Shown here in pieces: positions 16,102 through 22,122 of a stretch of 22,122 bases of DNA (the first letter of the stretch is position 1; every line of letters starts with the position of its first letter). Made by a program: the position numbers and the translations under genes. The notes beneath the pieces were generated by a model. The model ran no database searches and was not told where the DNA came from. It saw only the letters and a list, made by a program, of their open reading frames with translations. The stretch covers positions 1 through 22,122 of the forward strand of contig JAKSAU010000794.1 of NCBI GenBank assembly GCA_022361535.1, read 5' to 3'. Source of the stretch: Desulfobacterales bacterium (GTDB lineage: Bacteria; Desulfobacterota; Desulfobacteria; Desulfobacterales; Desulfobacteraceae).

Positions 16102-16854
16102 ATGAAAATTCAACTGATAAGAAATGCCACCATGAAAATTGAACTGGCTGGAAAAACCATCTTGACCGACCCCATGCTCTCTTTAAAACACGGCATTGAA
16201 TCCTTTGCAGGAAACGAAAAAAACCCAACCGTTGAACTTCCCCTGCCAGTGGAAGACATTTTAAGCAATGTGGATATGGTGCTTGTTTCCCATGTGCACC
16301 AAGATCATTTTGACGCTGCAGCCAGACAGCTTTTACCAAAAGATATGCCCATTTTCTGCACAAAGGAATATGAAGACAGCATTAAGGAAAGCGGATTTCT
16401 TAAGGTCACCTCGATTGAGGACCAAACAGAGTGGCAAGGAATCAAGATTGTTCGCACCCCAGGACAGCATGCAGGAAATGAAAAGTGGCAAAAAATTCTT
16501 GGGTCTGTATCAGGTTTTTTGCTCAAGGCTGAAAACGAGCCTACCCTTTACTGGCCCGGAGATACCATACTATACGATGAGGTCGAAGCGGTCCTTAAAA
16601 CCGAGCACCCGGATATCATTCTTCCCCATTGCTGCGGTGCGGTATTAGAAGACAGCGGTCCCATAGTAATGAATGGAAAAATGGCCATTGATATTTGCGG
16701 CCTTGCCCCTAAAGCCACGGTCGTGGCCATCCACATGGAAGCCCTGGACCATGCCACGGTAAGCAGGCAGGAACTCAAAGCCCTGGCTGATGCAGCCAAC
16801 CTGACTTCAGAGCAATTTATGATTCCTCAAGACGGTGAAACCTTAACCTTTTAA
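16102..16854 (+). CDS. Metallo-beta-lactamase-fold hydrolase (UlaG-like, COG2220 type)
   Basis: A 250-residue MBL-fold protein of the compact UlaG/YtnP-like group. The metal motif HxHxDH is present as His64-Val-His66-Gln-Asp68-His69. His123 (GQHAG), Asp154 (WPGDT) and His211 or His217 complete a binuclear site. The N-terminal strand pair MKIQLIRNATMKIELAGK and TDPML are typical of the group. The ATG at 16102 has AAGAGGA seven bases upstream. A longer reading that overlaps DUF2284 by 41 bases is disfavoured because it adds no conserved sequence. It probably hydrolyses a small ester, lactone or phosphoester; the substrate is unknown. It lies between DUF2284 and a VOC protein. Confidence 0.9.
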   Translation: MKIQLIRNATMKIELAGKTILTDPMLSLKHGIESFAGNEKNPTVELPLPVEDILSNVDMVLVSHVHQDHFDAAARQLLPKDMPIFCTKEYEDSIKESGFLKVTSIEDQTEWQGIKIVRTPGQHAGNEKWQKILGSVSGFLLKAENEPTLYWPGDTILYDEVEAVLKTEHPDIILPHCCGAVLEDSGPIVMNGKMAIDICGLAPKATVVAIHMEALDHATVSRQELKALADAANLTSEQFMIPQDGETLTF

Positions 16855-16867
16855 TAAAGATAACCAA

Positions 16868-17314
16868 ATGAAATATGCCCATACCAATATTGCTGCCCGG
16901 GATTGGAAAACGCTGGCTGAATTTTATATCCAGATTTTTGAATGCCGCATTAAACCACCGGAACGATCTTATTCCGGCGCCTGGTTAGACCGTGCCACAG
17001 GTCTGTCAAATGCACAGCTGAAAGGAGCTCACCTGGTCCTGCCGGGATTCGGTGACGACGGCCCAACCCTTGAGATATTTACCTATGAGCAGATGGTTGA
17101 CACCCCCAATACAATGGCCAATCATCAGGGATTTACCCACATTGCCTTTGAGGTGGATGATGTAAGACAAACCTATGAAAAGGCTTTGGCCCACGGTGGA
17201 CAGGCCATGGGAAAAGTAACTGAAAAACACGTGCCGGGGATCGGCACTTTGGTATTTGTTTATTTTAAGGATCCGGAAGGCAATATCATTGAAATCCAAT
17301 CCTGGGAGCCGTAG
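16868..17314 (+). CDS. VOC-superfamily (glyoxalase/dioxygenase fold) protein
   Basis: A 148-residue single VOC protein made of two beta-alpha-beta-beta-beta modules. The four expected metal ligands are visible: His5 (AHTNIAARD), Glu69 (TLEIFTYE), His91 (THIAFEVDD) and Glu142 (GNIIEIQSW). This is the pattern of lactoylglutathione lyase and related isomerases/epimerases rather than a metal-free antibiotic-binding member. The ATG at 16868 lies 13 bases after the MBL stop with only a weak ribosome-binding site, so coupling is likely. Its stop lies two bases before the next start. Reaction unknown; the context of an MBL hydrolase and a deaminase hints at clearance of a reactive or unusual metabolite. 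Confidence 0.9.
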   Translation: MKYAHTNIAARDWKTLAEFYIQIFECRIKPPERSYSGAWLDRATGLSNAQLKGAHLVLPGFGDDGPTLEIFTYEQMVDTPNTMANHQGFTHIAFEVDDVRQTYEKALAHGGQAMGKVTEKHVPGIGTLVFVYFKDPEGNIIEIQSWEP

Positions 17315-17316
17315 AT

Positions 17317-17784
17317 ATGACGATCGATGAAATATTCATGGCAAGGACAATTGAACTGGCTAAGCAAGCGGTGTCCAATGGCAATGAGCCATTCGGTGCC
17401 GTACTTGTAAAAGATGATAAAATTGTCTTTGAAAATGAAAACCAAATCTATACGAAAACAGATCCGACCTACCACGCTGAAGCCGGACTTTTGCGCAGGT
17501 TCTGCAACCAGACTAATATTACCGACTTATCAAACTATACGCTGTATTCGAATTGTGAGCCGTGCTTTATGTGTTGTGGTGCGATGGTATGGACAAAGGT
17601 CGGCAGACTCGTATACGGAGCCAGTGATATCGACCTATGCGCCCTTCTGGACGAAGAAGGCAGCCACTGCAGCGAGACGGTTTTCAGGCAGTCACCTCAC
17701 AAACCCAAAATAACCAGCGGTATCCTGCGCAAGGAAAGCCTCAAAGTGATGGCTGAATACTTCGTCAACCATAAAAAAGGATGA
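17317..17784 (+). CDS. Zinc deaminase of the cytidine/guanine deaminase superfamily
   Basis: This 155-residue protein carries the zinc motifs of the CDA fold: His53-Ala-Glu55 (HAEA, with Glu55 as proton shuttle) and Pro82-Cys83-x-x-Cys86 (EPCFMC). The N-terminal NEPFGAVLVKDDKIVFENEN segment resembles guanine deaminase and TadA-type enzymes. The family's usual isoleucine or leucine after HAE is Ala here. It carries four further cysteines (63, 80, 87, 108) besides the zinc pair and one at 118. GGGAG about eight bases upstream overlaps the end of the VOC gene. Last gene of the LysR-linked operon. It is only seven bases from the convergent CheW-like gene, with no visible terminator. It probably deaminates a nucleobase or related ring. 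Confidence 0.9.
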   Translation: MTIDEIFMARTIELAKQAVSNGNEPFGAVLVKDDKIVFENENQIYTKTDPTYHAEAGLLRRFCNQTNITDLSNYTLYSNCEPCFMCCGAMVWTKVGRLVYGASDIDLCALLDEEGSHCSETVFRQSPHKPKITSGILRKESLKVMAEYFVNHKKG

Positions 17785-17791
17785 TATTGGT

Positions 17792-18841
17792 TTACTTATT
17801 TAATCTTTCTTTTACGCCTTTCAGCATTGCCGGTACATCAATCAGAAGGGTTGTATTGCCGTCCAAAATTACTGAGCCCATTACCGGTGGTGTGTTAAAT
17901 GTTGATTTATCCAATTTTAAGCGGCTTTCAATAGTATTGACCGGTGGGTAAACTTTAAGGCCGGTAAGGAATCCGTCATTTTTGAGAACAACGACTTCCT
18001 GGTTTTCTCTGCCGGTTAAGGAAGAACAATTTACAACCTGGGATAATTCAATTAATGCAAGTGCCTTCCCCCGGTATTGGATGACTTCATCTGTTCCTAT
18101 TTTTTCAAAATCTGAGGGGCTAAATCGTTCCAGCCGTTCAACAAATTCAAGGTCCACGGCAAAGCATTCTGTTTCAGAATTTCTGAATGTCAAAAGAGAA
18201 TAATTTTCAAGATCAGGGTTTTCGCTTGATACGGAACCTGAATCTAAGCCTTTAACGCTCTCACTGATTTGAGAAAGCCCTGCAGTAAGGCCAATATTTA
18301 AAATATCTAAAACAAGACAGGCTTTATCATCCTTAAGAATCGTGGTTCCTAAATAAATATCGCTTTTGGATAAAAATCTGCCAGGTGAAAACAATTTTAG
18401 TTCTTCAGAGTCATAAAATTTATCCACAACAAGTCCGTATTTGTATACTTCTGAAAAAACGACTGCAATGTTTACAGCACTTTCAGGGTTTGTTCGCCTG
18501 TCTTGTCTTTGCCTGTCTATAAACGCCTCTTCTTGTCTTGAGTCAGCGGTGCTGGTATCGGTTTTATGCTGAAATGATCTGCGATCAGCAATCTGTCTTC
18601 TCCTGTCCACCTTAATTTCTCCATTGGCAGACAGATATGTTTTTTGAATCCCCAGTACATCTGATAGATCAAGCAAAGGAAGAAATTCCTCCCGCAATTT
18701 TATAACAGGCAGGTTGCCGACTTTATCAATTTTATTCTTAACGTCAGCAGCAGGTATTCTGACAAGTTCTTTGAGGTTCTCCTGGGGAATTGCATATTTT
18801 TGTTCCCCTAAACTGATAATCTGGTTTTGAATAGAATCCAC
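17792..18841 (-). CDS. Tandem CheW-like domain protein (CheA P5-like, without kinase)
   Basis: A 349-residue cytoplasmic protein. Residues about 3-185 resemble the regulatory P5 domain of CheA (AIPQENLKELVRI, PVIKLREEFLPLLDLSDVLG, GLVVDKFYDSEE, YLGTTILKDDKACLVLDIL). They are interrupted by a charged Arg/Asp/Gln-rich insert (about 75-120, with DRRRQIADRR and DRQRQDRR). Residues about 213-345 form a second, more divergent CheW-like domain. There is no HPt, dimerisation or HATPase domain, so it cannot act as a kinase. It probably serves as a coupling scaffold for chemoreceptor arrays. The start is GTG at 18841 with AAGGGGG five bases upstream. No other chemotaxis gene is in the window. Confidence 0.85.
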   Translation of the reverse strand: MDSIQNQIISLGEQKYAIPQENLKELVRIPAADVKNKIDKVGNLPVIKLREEFLPLLDLSDVLGIQKTYLSANGEIKVDRRRQIADRRSFQHKTDTSTADSRQEEAFIDRQRQDRRTNPESAVNIAVVFSEVYKYGLVVDKFYDSEELKLFSPGRFLSKSDIYLGTTILKDDKACLVLDILNIGLTAGLSQISESVKGLDSGSVSSENPDLENYSLLTFRNSETECFAVDLEFVERLERFSPSDFEKIGTDEVIQYRGKALALIELSQVVNCSSLTGRENQEVVVLKNDGFLTGLKVYPPVNTIESRLKLDKSTFNTPPVMGSVILDGNTTLLIDVPAMLKGVKERLNK

Positions 18842-18989
18842 ATTTACCCCCTTGAATGTTAATGGGTCAGAACAAATTAAAAAGTATGATCTATATTTAC
18901 TCTAAATTTAAAATAAAATCACCTGCAGATTCAAGAATTGAAGGTATTTTGCATACTGGCCGGATTTTCTGGCGACATAAGCACAGATA

Positions 18990-19019
18990 TTGACCGCTGC
19001 ATGGAGAAAATGATATAAA
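18990..19019 (+). promoter_or_regulatory. Possible promoter of the Cys-protein / arginine kinase pair
   Basis: TTGACC (18990-18995) and TATAAA (19014-19019) are separated by 18 bases, each one mismatch from consensus. Transcription would start near 19026, about 25 bases before the small gene's ATG. Confidence 0.5.
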
Positions 19020-19051
19020 GGCTTTTATTTAAATGGAAATTGAAAAAGGCA

Positions 19052-19237
19052 ATGGACAATCCGATAAAAAGAGACGTATTTGATTTTGAGGTAGGTTACT
19101 TAACCAAAAGCCCCTGCCTGAACTGCGAGTTTAAAAAGGAACTGCCCAAGTGCCACGCCGAATGCATTGTCCTGGATAGAATCCAGACCCGCTTGGCCAG
19201 AGGGATTTCCTCACAGTCTTCCCGGTATGAAAGCTGA
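19052..19237 (+). CDS. Small four-Cys protein upstream of arginine kinase
   Basis: A 61-residue protein (65 if a TTG at 19040 is used). Its only notable feature is Cys22-x2-Cys25-x8-Cys34-x3-Cys38 in SPCLNCEFKKELPKCHAEC, followed by a short helix ending in a polar tail. The four cysteines could bind zinc or form two disulfides. Neither start has a well-spaced ribosome-binding site, so the start is uncertain. The gene overlaps the arginine kinase start by 11 bases, which implies translational coupling. The family is not recognised. The pairing recalls the CxxC activator McsA next to McsB, but there is no sequence basis to equate them. Confidence 0.65.
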   Translation: MDNPIKRDVFDFEVGYLTKSPCLNCEFKKELPKCHAECIVLDRIQTRLARGISSQSSRYES

Positions 19238-20261
19238 TTCCATTTTTCCTAAATTTCACCCTTCTTCCTCGGCCCTGGTAAAAAAGCATTTACCCCAAAA
19301 TCTTTTTTCAGAACTTAAGAACAGTAAAACATCATCCGGTTTTACCCTTGAAAAAGCAATCAAGTCAGGTGTTGTAAACAAAGATTCCAGCATTGGGATC
19401 TATGCCGGGGACAAGGAATCCTACGATACTTTTGCGCAGGTTTTTGATCCCATCATCGAGGAATACCACAACCTTAAGCCGGATCATTTTCATCAACCGG
19501 ATATAACAAAAATAAACCTGCCCCCTGTAGATCCGGAAAAGCTTTATATTCGATCTACACGAATACGGGTTGCCAGAAATATTGATCCCCTTCCATTTTC
19601 ATGCAATATGAATAAAGAGGACCGGATTATGGTGGAGCAAAAGGTGAAGACGGCTACGGATGCATTACCTGACGATCTTGCCGGAGAGTATATTTCTTTT
19701 GCCCAACTTCCGGAAACAGTGTTTAAAGCTCGTCTCATTAAACACGAGGTATTTCCCAAAGGAGACAGATTCCAGGATGCCGCCGGTATGAACAGCGACT
19801 ATCCTTTGGGCCGGGGCATTTTTTTAAGCCGTGACAAAAGATTCCGAATCTGGGTTAATGAAGAAGACCATTTACGGGTCATGGCTTTAAATTACGATTC
19901 TGACATTTCAGGCGTGTTCAATCGCCTCGTATCAGGTCTAAATGCACTTGAACACCATATGGATTTTACATTTGATCCTAAAAAAGGGTTTTTATCTGCC
20001 TGCCCTACCAATATTGGAACGTCCATGCGGGCGGGTGTACACATCTGTCTGAAAAAACTGGAGCAGCGTCCCACCCTTCTTGAAGATTTAGTAAAAAAGC
20101 ATCATCTCCAGATTCGCGGTACAGGCGGAGAAAAAACAGCGGTGGACAATGCTGTTTTTGATATTTCCAATGCCCGGCGGTTAGGCATATCTGCCAATAC
20201 CATCATCCAGGATCTTCATGCAGGGCTATCTGCCATTATTCACACTGAAAAAAATCTGTAA
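19227..20261 (+). CDS. Arginine kinase (ATP:guanidino phosphotransferase)
   Basis: A 344-residue phosphagen kinase that would reversibly move phosphate between ATP and arginine, acting as an energy buffer. The N-terminal helical domain (about 1-95) includes the substrate-loop segment DSSIGIYAGD (53-62). The catalytic domain (about 105-340) has STRIRVAR with Arg112/Arg114, NEEDHLR with Glu213/Arg217, CPTNIGTSMR with Cys259/Arg268, and RGTGGE with Arg297/Glu302. These match, at a constant offset of 12, the active-site residues of animal arginine kinase. The N-terminal domain is present, unlike in the protein kinase McsB. The ATG at 19227 was chosen; a TTG 20 codons earlier lies inside the upstream gene. 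Such enzymes are rare in bacteria, which suggests ancient horizontal transfer. Confidence 0.95.
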   Translation: MKADSIFPKFHPSSSALVKKHLPQNLFSELKNSKTSSGFTLEKAIKSGVVNKDSSIGIYAGDKESYDTFAQVFDPIIEEYHNLKPDHFHQPDITKINLPPVDPEKLYIRSTRIRVARNIDPLPFSCNMNKEDRIMVEQKVKTATDALPDDLAGEYISFAQLPETVFKARLIKHEVFPKGDRFQDAAGMNSDYPLGRGIFLSRDKRFRIWVNEEDHLRVMALNYDSDISGVFNRLVSGLNALEHHMDFTFDPKKGFLSACPTNIGTSMRAGVHICLKKLEQRPTLLEDLVKKHHLQIRGTGGEKTAVDNAVFDISNARRLGISANTIIQDLHAGLSAIIHTEKNL

Positions 20262-20333
20262 TTCTTTGCCCTTGCAACCGGGCGAAAAATGCCTACCCTA
20301 AAGTTAGTCTTAACTAAAATTTAGGAGGACGAA

Positions 20334-21476
20334 ATGTTTTTTTCCCGTTTGTTCAAATTTGTGACGGGGCTTTTGCTCTCCATTGGAATGTTGGTAATAC
20401 CCCATAGCATTTCAATCAGCCAATCCAAGGAAATAACAATGAAGAATACTGAAATTGCAACCTTTGCCGGGGGATGTTTCTGGTGCGTAGAATCCGTGTT
20501 TGAAGGCCTGGAGGGTATCGATGATGTCGTTTCCGGGTATATGGGCGGCTATGTGGACAACCCCACCTATGAACAAGTGTCATCCGGAAGTACGGGCCAT
20601 GCTGAGGTTGTCCAAATACGATTTGATCCAGACAATGTATCTTATTGGACACTTTTGGAAATTTTCTTTCAGCAGATTGACCCGACTGATAAAGGTGGAT
20701 CTTTTGTTGACAGGGGATCCCAATACCGACCGGCTGTTTTCTATCATTCTCCTGATCAAAAAAACCAAGCTCTTGCCATAATCAAACAGATAGATGAGGC
20801 AAGAATATTTGACAAACCTGTTGCCACTGAAGTGGTTGAAGCCGGCGAATTTTACCCTGCAGAAGACTACCATCAGGATTACCACAAAAAAAATCCTATC
20901 AGGTATAAATTCTACCGGGCCGGATCAGGCAGGGACCGCTTTATCACAACAGTATGGGATAATAAAAGCGTCATGGCACTCAAACAGGGCAGCGATGCTA
21001 TTAAATCAGAACAAAGCCAAGCCGGTTATACCGGTCCGGTCAAATCCATACCAAGCGATGCAGAACTCAAGCAAATTTTGACCCCAATCCAGTATAAGGT
21101 GACCCGTGAGGACGGTACAGAGCCTGCATTTAAAAATGAATACTGGAACAATAAACATGACGGTATATACGTGGATGTTATCTCGGGAATTCCATTGTTC
21201 TCATCAAAAGACAAATTTGATTCCGGAACAGGATGGCCCAGTTTTACAAGACCCATCGACGACCAGGAAATCGTTGAAAAAAAGGACACTTCCTTTTTCA
21301 TGACCCGGACAGAAGTAAGAAGCAAAGCTGCGGATGCACATCTGGGCCATGTATTTAACGATGGTCCTGCACCAACTGGATTACGCTATTGCATCAATTC
21401 AGCAGCCTTACGATTTATCCCGATAGAGGACCTTTATAAAGAAGGGTATGAACAGCTTGCCAAGCAGTTCGAGTAG
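20334..21476 (+). CDS. msrAB: Exported MsrA-MsrB fusion, peptide methionine sulfoxide reductase
   Basis: This 380-residue bifunctional repair enzyme reduces both diastereomers of methionine sulfoxide. Residues 1-28 form a signal peptide or anchor (basic start, hydrophobic 8-25). MsrA covers about 38-195 with the catalytic GGCFWC (Cys48, Cys51). MsrB covers about 240-375 with [21 protein letters not shown] and the catalytic [11 protein letters not shown] (Cys353). The zinc-type CxxC pairs of many MsrB proteins are absent and only three cysteines exist in all. AGGAGG lies five bases before the ATG at 20334. A second in-frame ATG at 20439 (Met36) also has a good site, which would give a cytoplasmic form. 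It follows arginine kinase by 72 bases. Confidence 0.95.
   Translation: MFFSRLFKFVTGLLLSIGMLVIPHSISISQSKEITMKNTEIATFAGGCFWCVESVFEGLEGIDDVVSGYMGGYVDNPTYEQVSSGSTGHAEVVQIRFDPDNVSYWTLLEIFFQQIDPTDKGGSFVDRGSQYRPAVFYHSPDQKNQALAIIKQIDEARIFDKPVATEVVEAGEFYPAEDYHQDYHKKNPIRYKFYRAGSGRDRFITTVWDNKSVMALKQGSDAIKSEQSQAGYTGPVKSIPSDAELKQILTPIQYKVTREDGTEPAFKNEYWNNKHDGIYVDVISGIPLFSSKDKFDSGTGWPSFTRPIDDQEIVEKKDTSFFMTRTEVRSKAADAHLGHVFNDGPAPTGLRYCINSAALRFIPIEDLYKEGYEQLAKQFE
20427..20441 (+). promoter_or_regulatory. Internal ribosome-binding site and alternative start in msrAB
   Basis: AAGGA (20427-20431) lies seven bases before an in-frame ATG (20439-20441) placed exactly after the signal segment. Initiation here would yield a 345-residue MsrAB without the export signal. 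The spacing is optimal; use in the cell is inference. Confidence 0.5.
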
Positions 21477-21563
21477 CCATGTTCAATCAAATAAGCTGAT
21501 TTGCCAAAAGCATATTTAAATTATAGTAACGCTCAAAATTTAATTTCCGATTGGCCTGGAGAA

Positions 21564-21694
21564 CAAGGGCATCCCATATACAAATACCGGCCAGTTTATT
21601 CTAAGAAACGGCTGCCGTATTTTTTACAAAAATACGCCTGATGCCGTCTTCTTAGAACAAACAGGCCTAAGTGCTCAAACGGCAATACCGTAAC
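21564..21694 (-). repeat. Structured dispersed repeat, copy 2 (inverted)
   Basis: Second copy of the element at 1343-1472, reversed. The outer stem pairs 21589-21605 with 21651-21667 (17 positions; read on the minus strand it has one mismatch and one G-U). The inner stem forms GTATTTTT/AAAAATAC, and a side hairpin pairs GGTATT with GATGCC on the minus strand. Several outer-stem positions differ from copy 1 on both sides at once, so pairing is kept. It fills much of the 317-base gap between msrAB and the last, convergent gene. I see no other feature in that gap. Confidence 0.8.
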
Positions 21695-21793
21695 TTGAGG
21701 TTGCTACCGATAATTAACCTACCCGCATTATAAACGAACATATTTTAAGAACCGCTATAGAACAACCCAACGGATCAAAAAAGAGATTGGGTT

Positions 21794-22122
21794 TCAGATT
21801 CTATCAAGGATAATAGCTGCAAGAAAAGCCAGCATGGATAGGTTCGTCACTAAAAAGCAGCCGGTGTAGCGACTCGTTAATTTAAGTTTGCAGGTCTTTT
21901 CACCGGTTGTTTTACGTGATGACTTTTTTAAAAGAAATGTATGATCGAACAAAAGGCCAGCCAGTGCAATAGGAAGTGCTATTATAACCCCTGAAACCAG
22001 GTGTGCAATCCATGCTTCAACAATCCAGCCATGCACCAGAAACAACCCCATAGCCAAGCTGAACAAAAGCGTCCAGATAAGGATCTGGAAATGCCTTTCA
22101 AGCGGTGACCAGCGTCCAAGAA
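21794..22122 (-). CDS. Unidentified membrane protein, N-terminus beyond the window
   Basis: The reading frame is open from the window edge (22120) to a stop at 21794, giving at least 108 residues. It is probably cut, because the frame continues upstream with plausible sequence (LGRWSPLERHFQILIWTL). Three hydrophobic helices are visible: about 12-30, 34-58 and the last 20 residues. A basic cytoplasmic loop (KKSSRKTTGEKTCKLK) separates the last two. A TTG at 22066 could in principle be a start but falls inside the first helix. No family recognised. The gene is convergent with msrAB. Confidence 0.65.
   Translation of the reverse strand, partial: LGRWSPLERHFQILIWTLLFSLAMGLFLVHGWIVEAWIAHLVSGVIIALPIALAGLLFDHTFLLKKSSRKTTGEKTCKLKLTSRYTGCFLVTNLSMLAFLAAIILDRI

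Noticed and set aside
19033..19083. A 16-codon upstream reading frame (ATG 19033 to TGA 19081-19083) overlapping the small Cys gene
   Set aside because: It is too short, has no ribosome-binding site and shows no coding character. It could be a chance overlap.
19227..20261. McsB-type protein arginine kinase
   Set aside because: The N-terminal guanidino-substrate domain and its DSSIGIYAGD loop are present, and the full set of small-molecule arginine kinase residues is kept. McsB lacks that N-terminal domain.
20262..20333. GCCC/GGGC hairpin after arginine kinase as a terminator
   Set aside because: The stem is four pairs with a long loop and is followed by A rather than T. The msrAB gene may be cotranscribed.
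1..22122. CRISPR arrays, tRNA or rRNA genes, insertion sequences with transposase
   Set aside because: No regularly spaced repeats, no cloverleaf-like or rRNA-like segments and no transposase-like protein were seen. The only dispersed repeat is the pair reported.

Overview
The window looks like chromosomal DNA of a Gram-negative anaerobe, most likely a Desulfobacterota / Desulfobacteraceae-type sulfate reducer. This is inferred from the gene content: a MoxR-Bat cluster, DUF2284, a sigma-54 activator with a Cys-bearing PAS domain, and a bacterial arginine kinase. No marker gene fixes the taxonomy.

Left part (1-11.4 kb, mostly minus strand). After the tail of an unknown plus-strand gene and a bidirectional terminator comes gpsA. 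A long minus-strand operon then runs from about 10.65 kb down to 1.5 kb. It encodes a MoxR AAA+ ATPase, a DUF58 protein, a DUF4381-like membrane protein, BatA, a BatB-BatC fusion, a BatD-BatE fusion, a DJ-1/PfpI protein and a small membrane-anchored protein of unknown function. The genes overlap or lie a few bases apart. A near-consensus sigma-70 promoter (TTGACA-N16-TATATT) and a GC-rich leader hairpin precede moxR. The set suggests a chaperone-plus-VWA envelope complex linked to stress tolerance. A TetR regulator lies just upstream.

Middle (11.5-17.8 kb). An MFS exporter is divergent from a PAS-AAA+-Fis sigma-54 activator. The shared intergenic region carries a good -24/-12 promoter facing the exporter and four copies of GTTAACG, so it reads as a self-contained sigma-54 efflux switch. 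Next, a LysR regulator is divergent from a compact four-gene plus-strand operon: DUF2284 Cys-rich protein, metallo-beta-lactamase-fold hydrolase, VOC protein and zinc deaminase. A palindromic LysR-type box lies between them. The substrate is unknown.

Right part (17.8-22.1 kb). A protein made of CheA-P5/CheW-like domains without a kinase is divergent from a small four-Cys protein, which overlaps a complete arginine kinase gene. An exported MsrA-MsrB fusion follows, with a second well-placed internal start. The window ends in a truncated minus-strand membrane protein gene.

The least expected signal is a roughly 130-bp repeat present twice in inverted orientation, at 1343-1472 and 21564-21694. 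Its two copies have diverged but keep a long outer stem and a downstream hairpin through paired base changes and conserved G-U wobbles. That is the pattern expected of a structured RNA or a palindromic mobile element rather than chance similarity. Repair and stress genes (MsrAB, DJ-1, the Bat cluster) and a phosphagen energy buffer give the region an oxidative and energy-stress flavour, but that link is inference.
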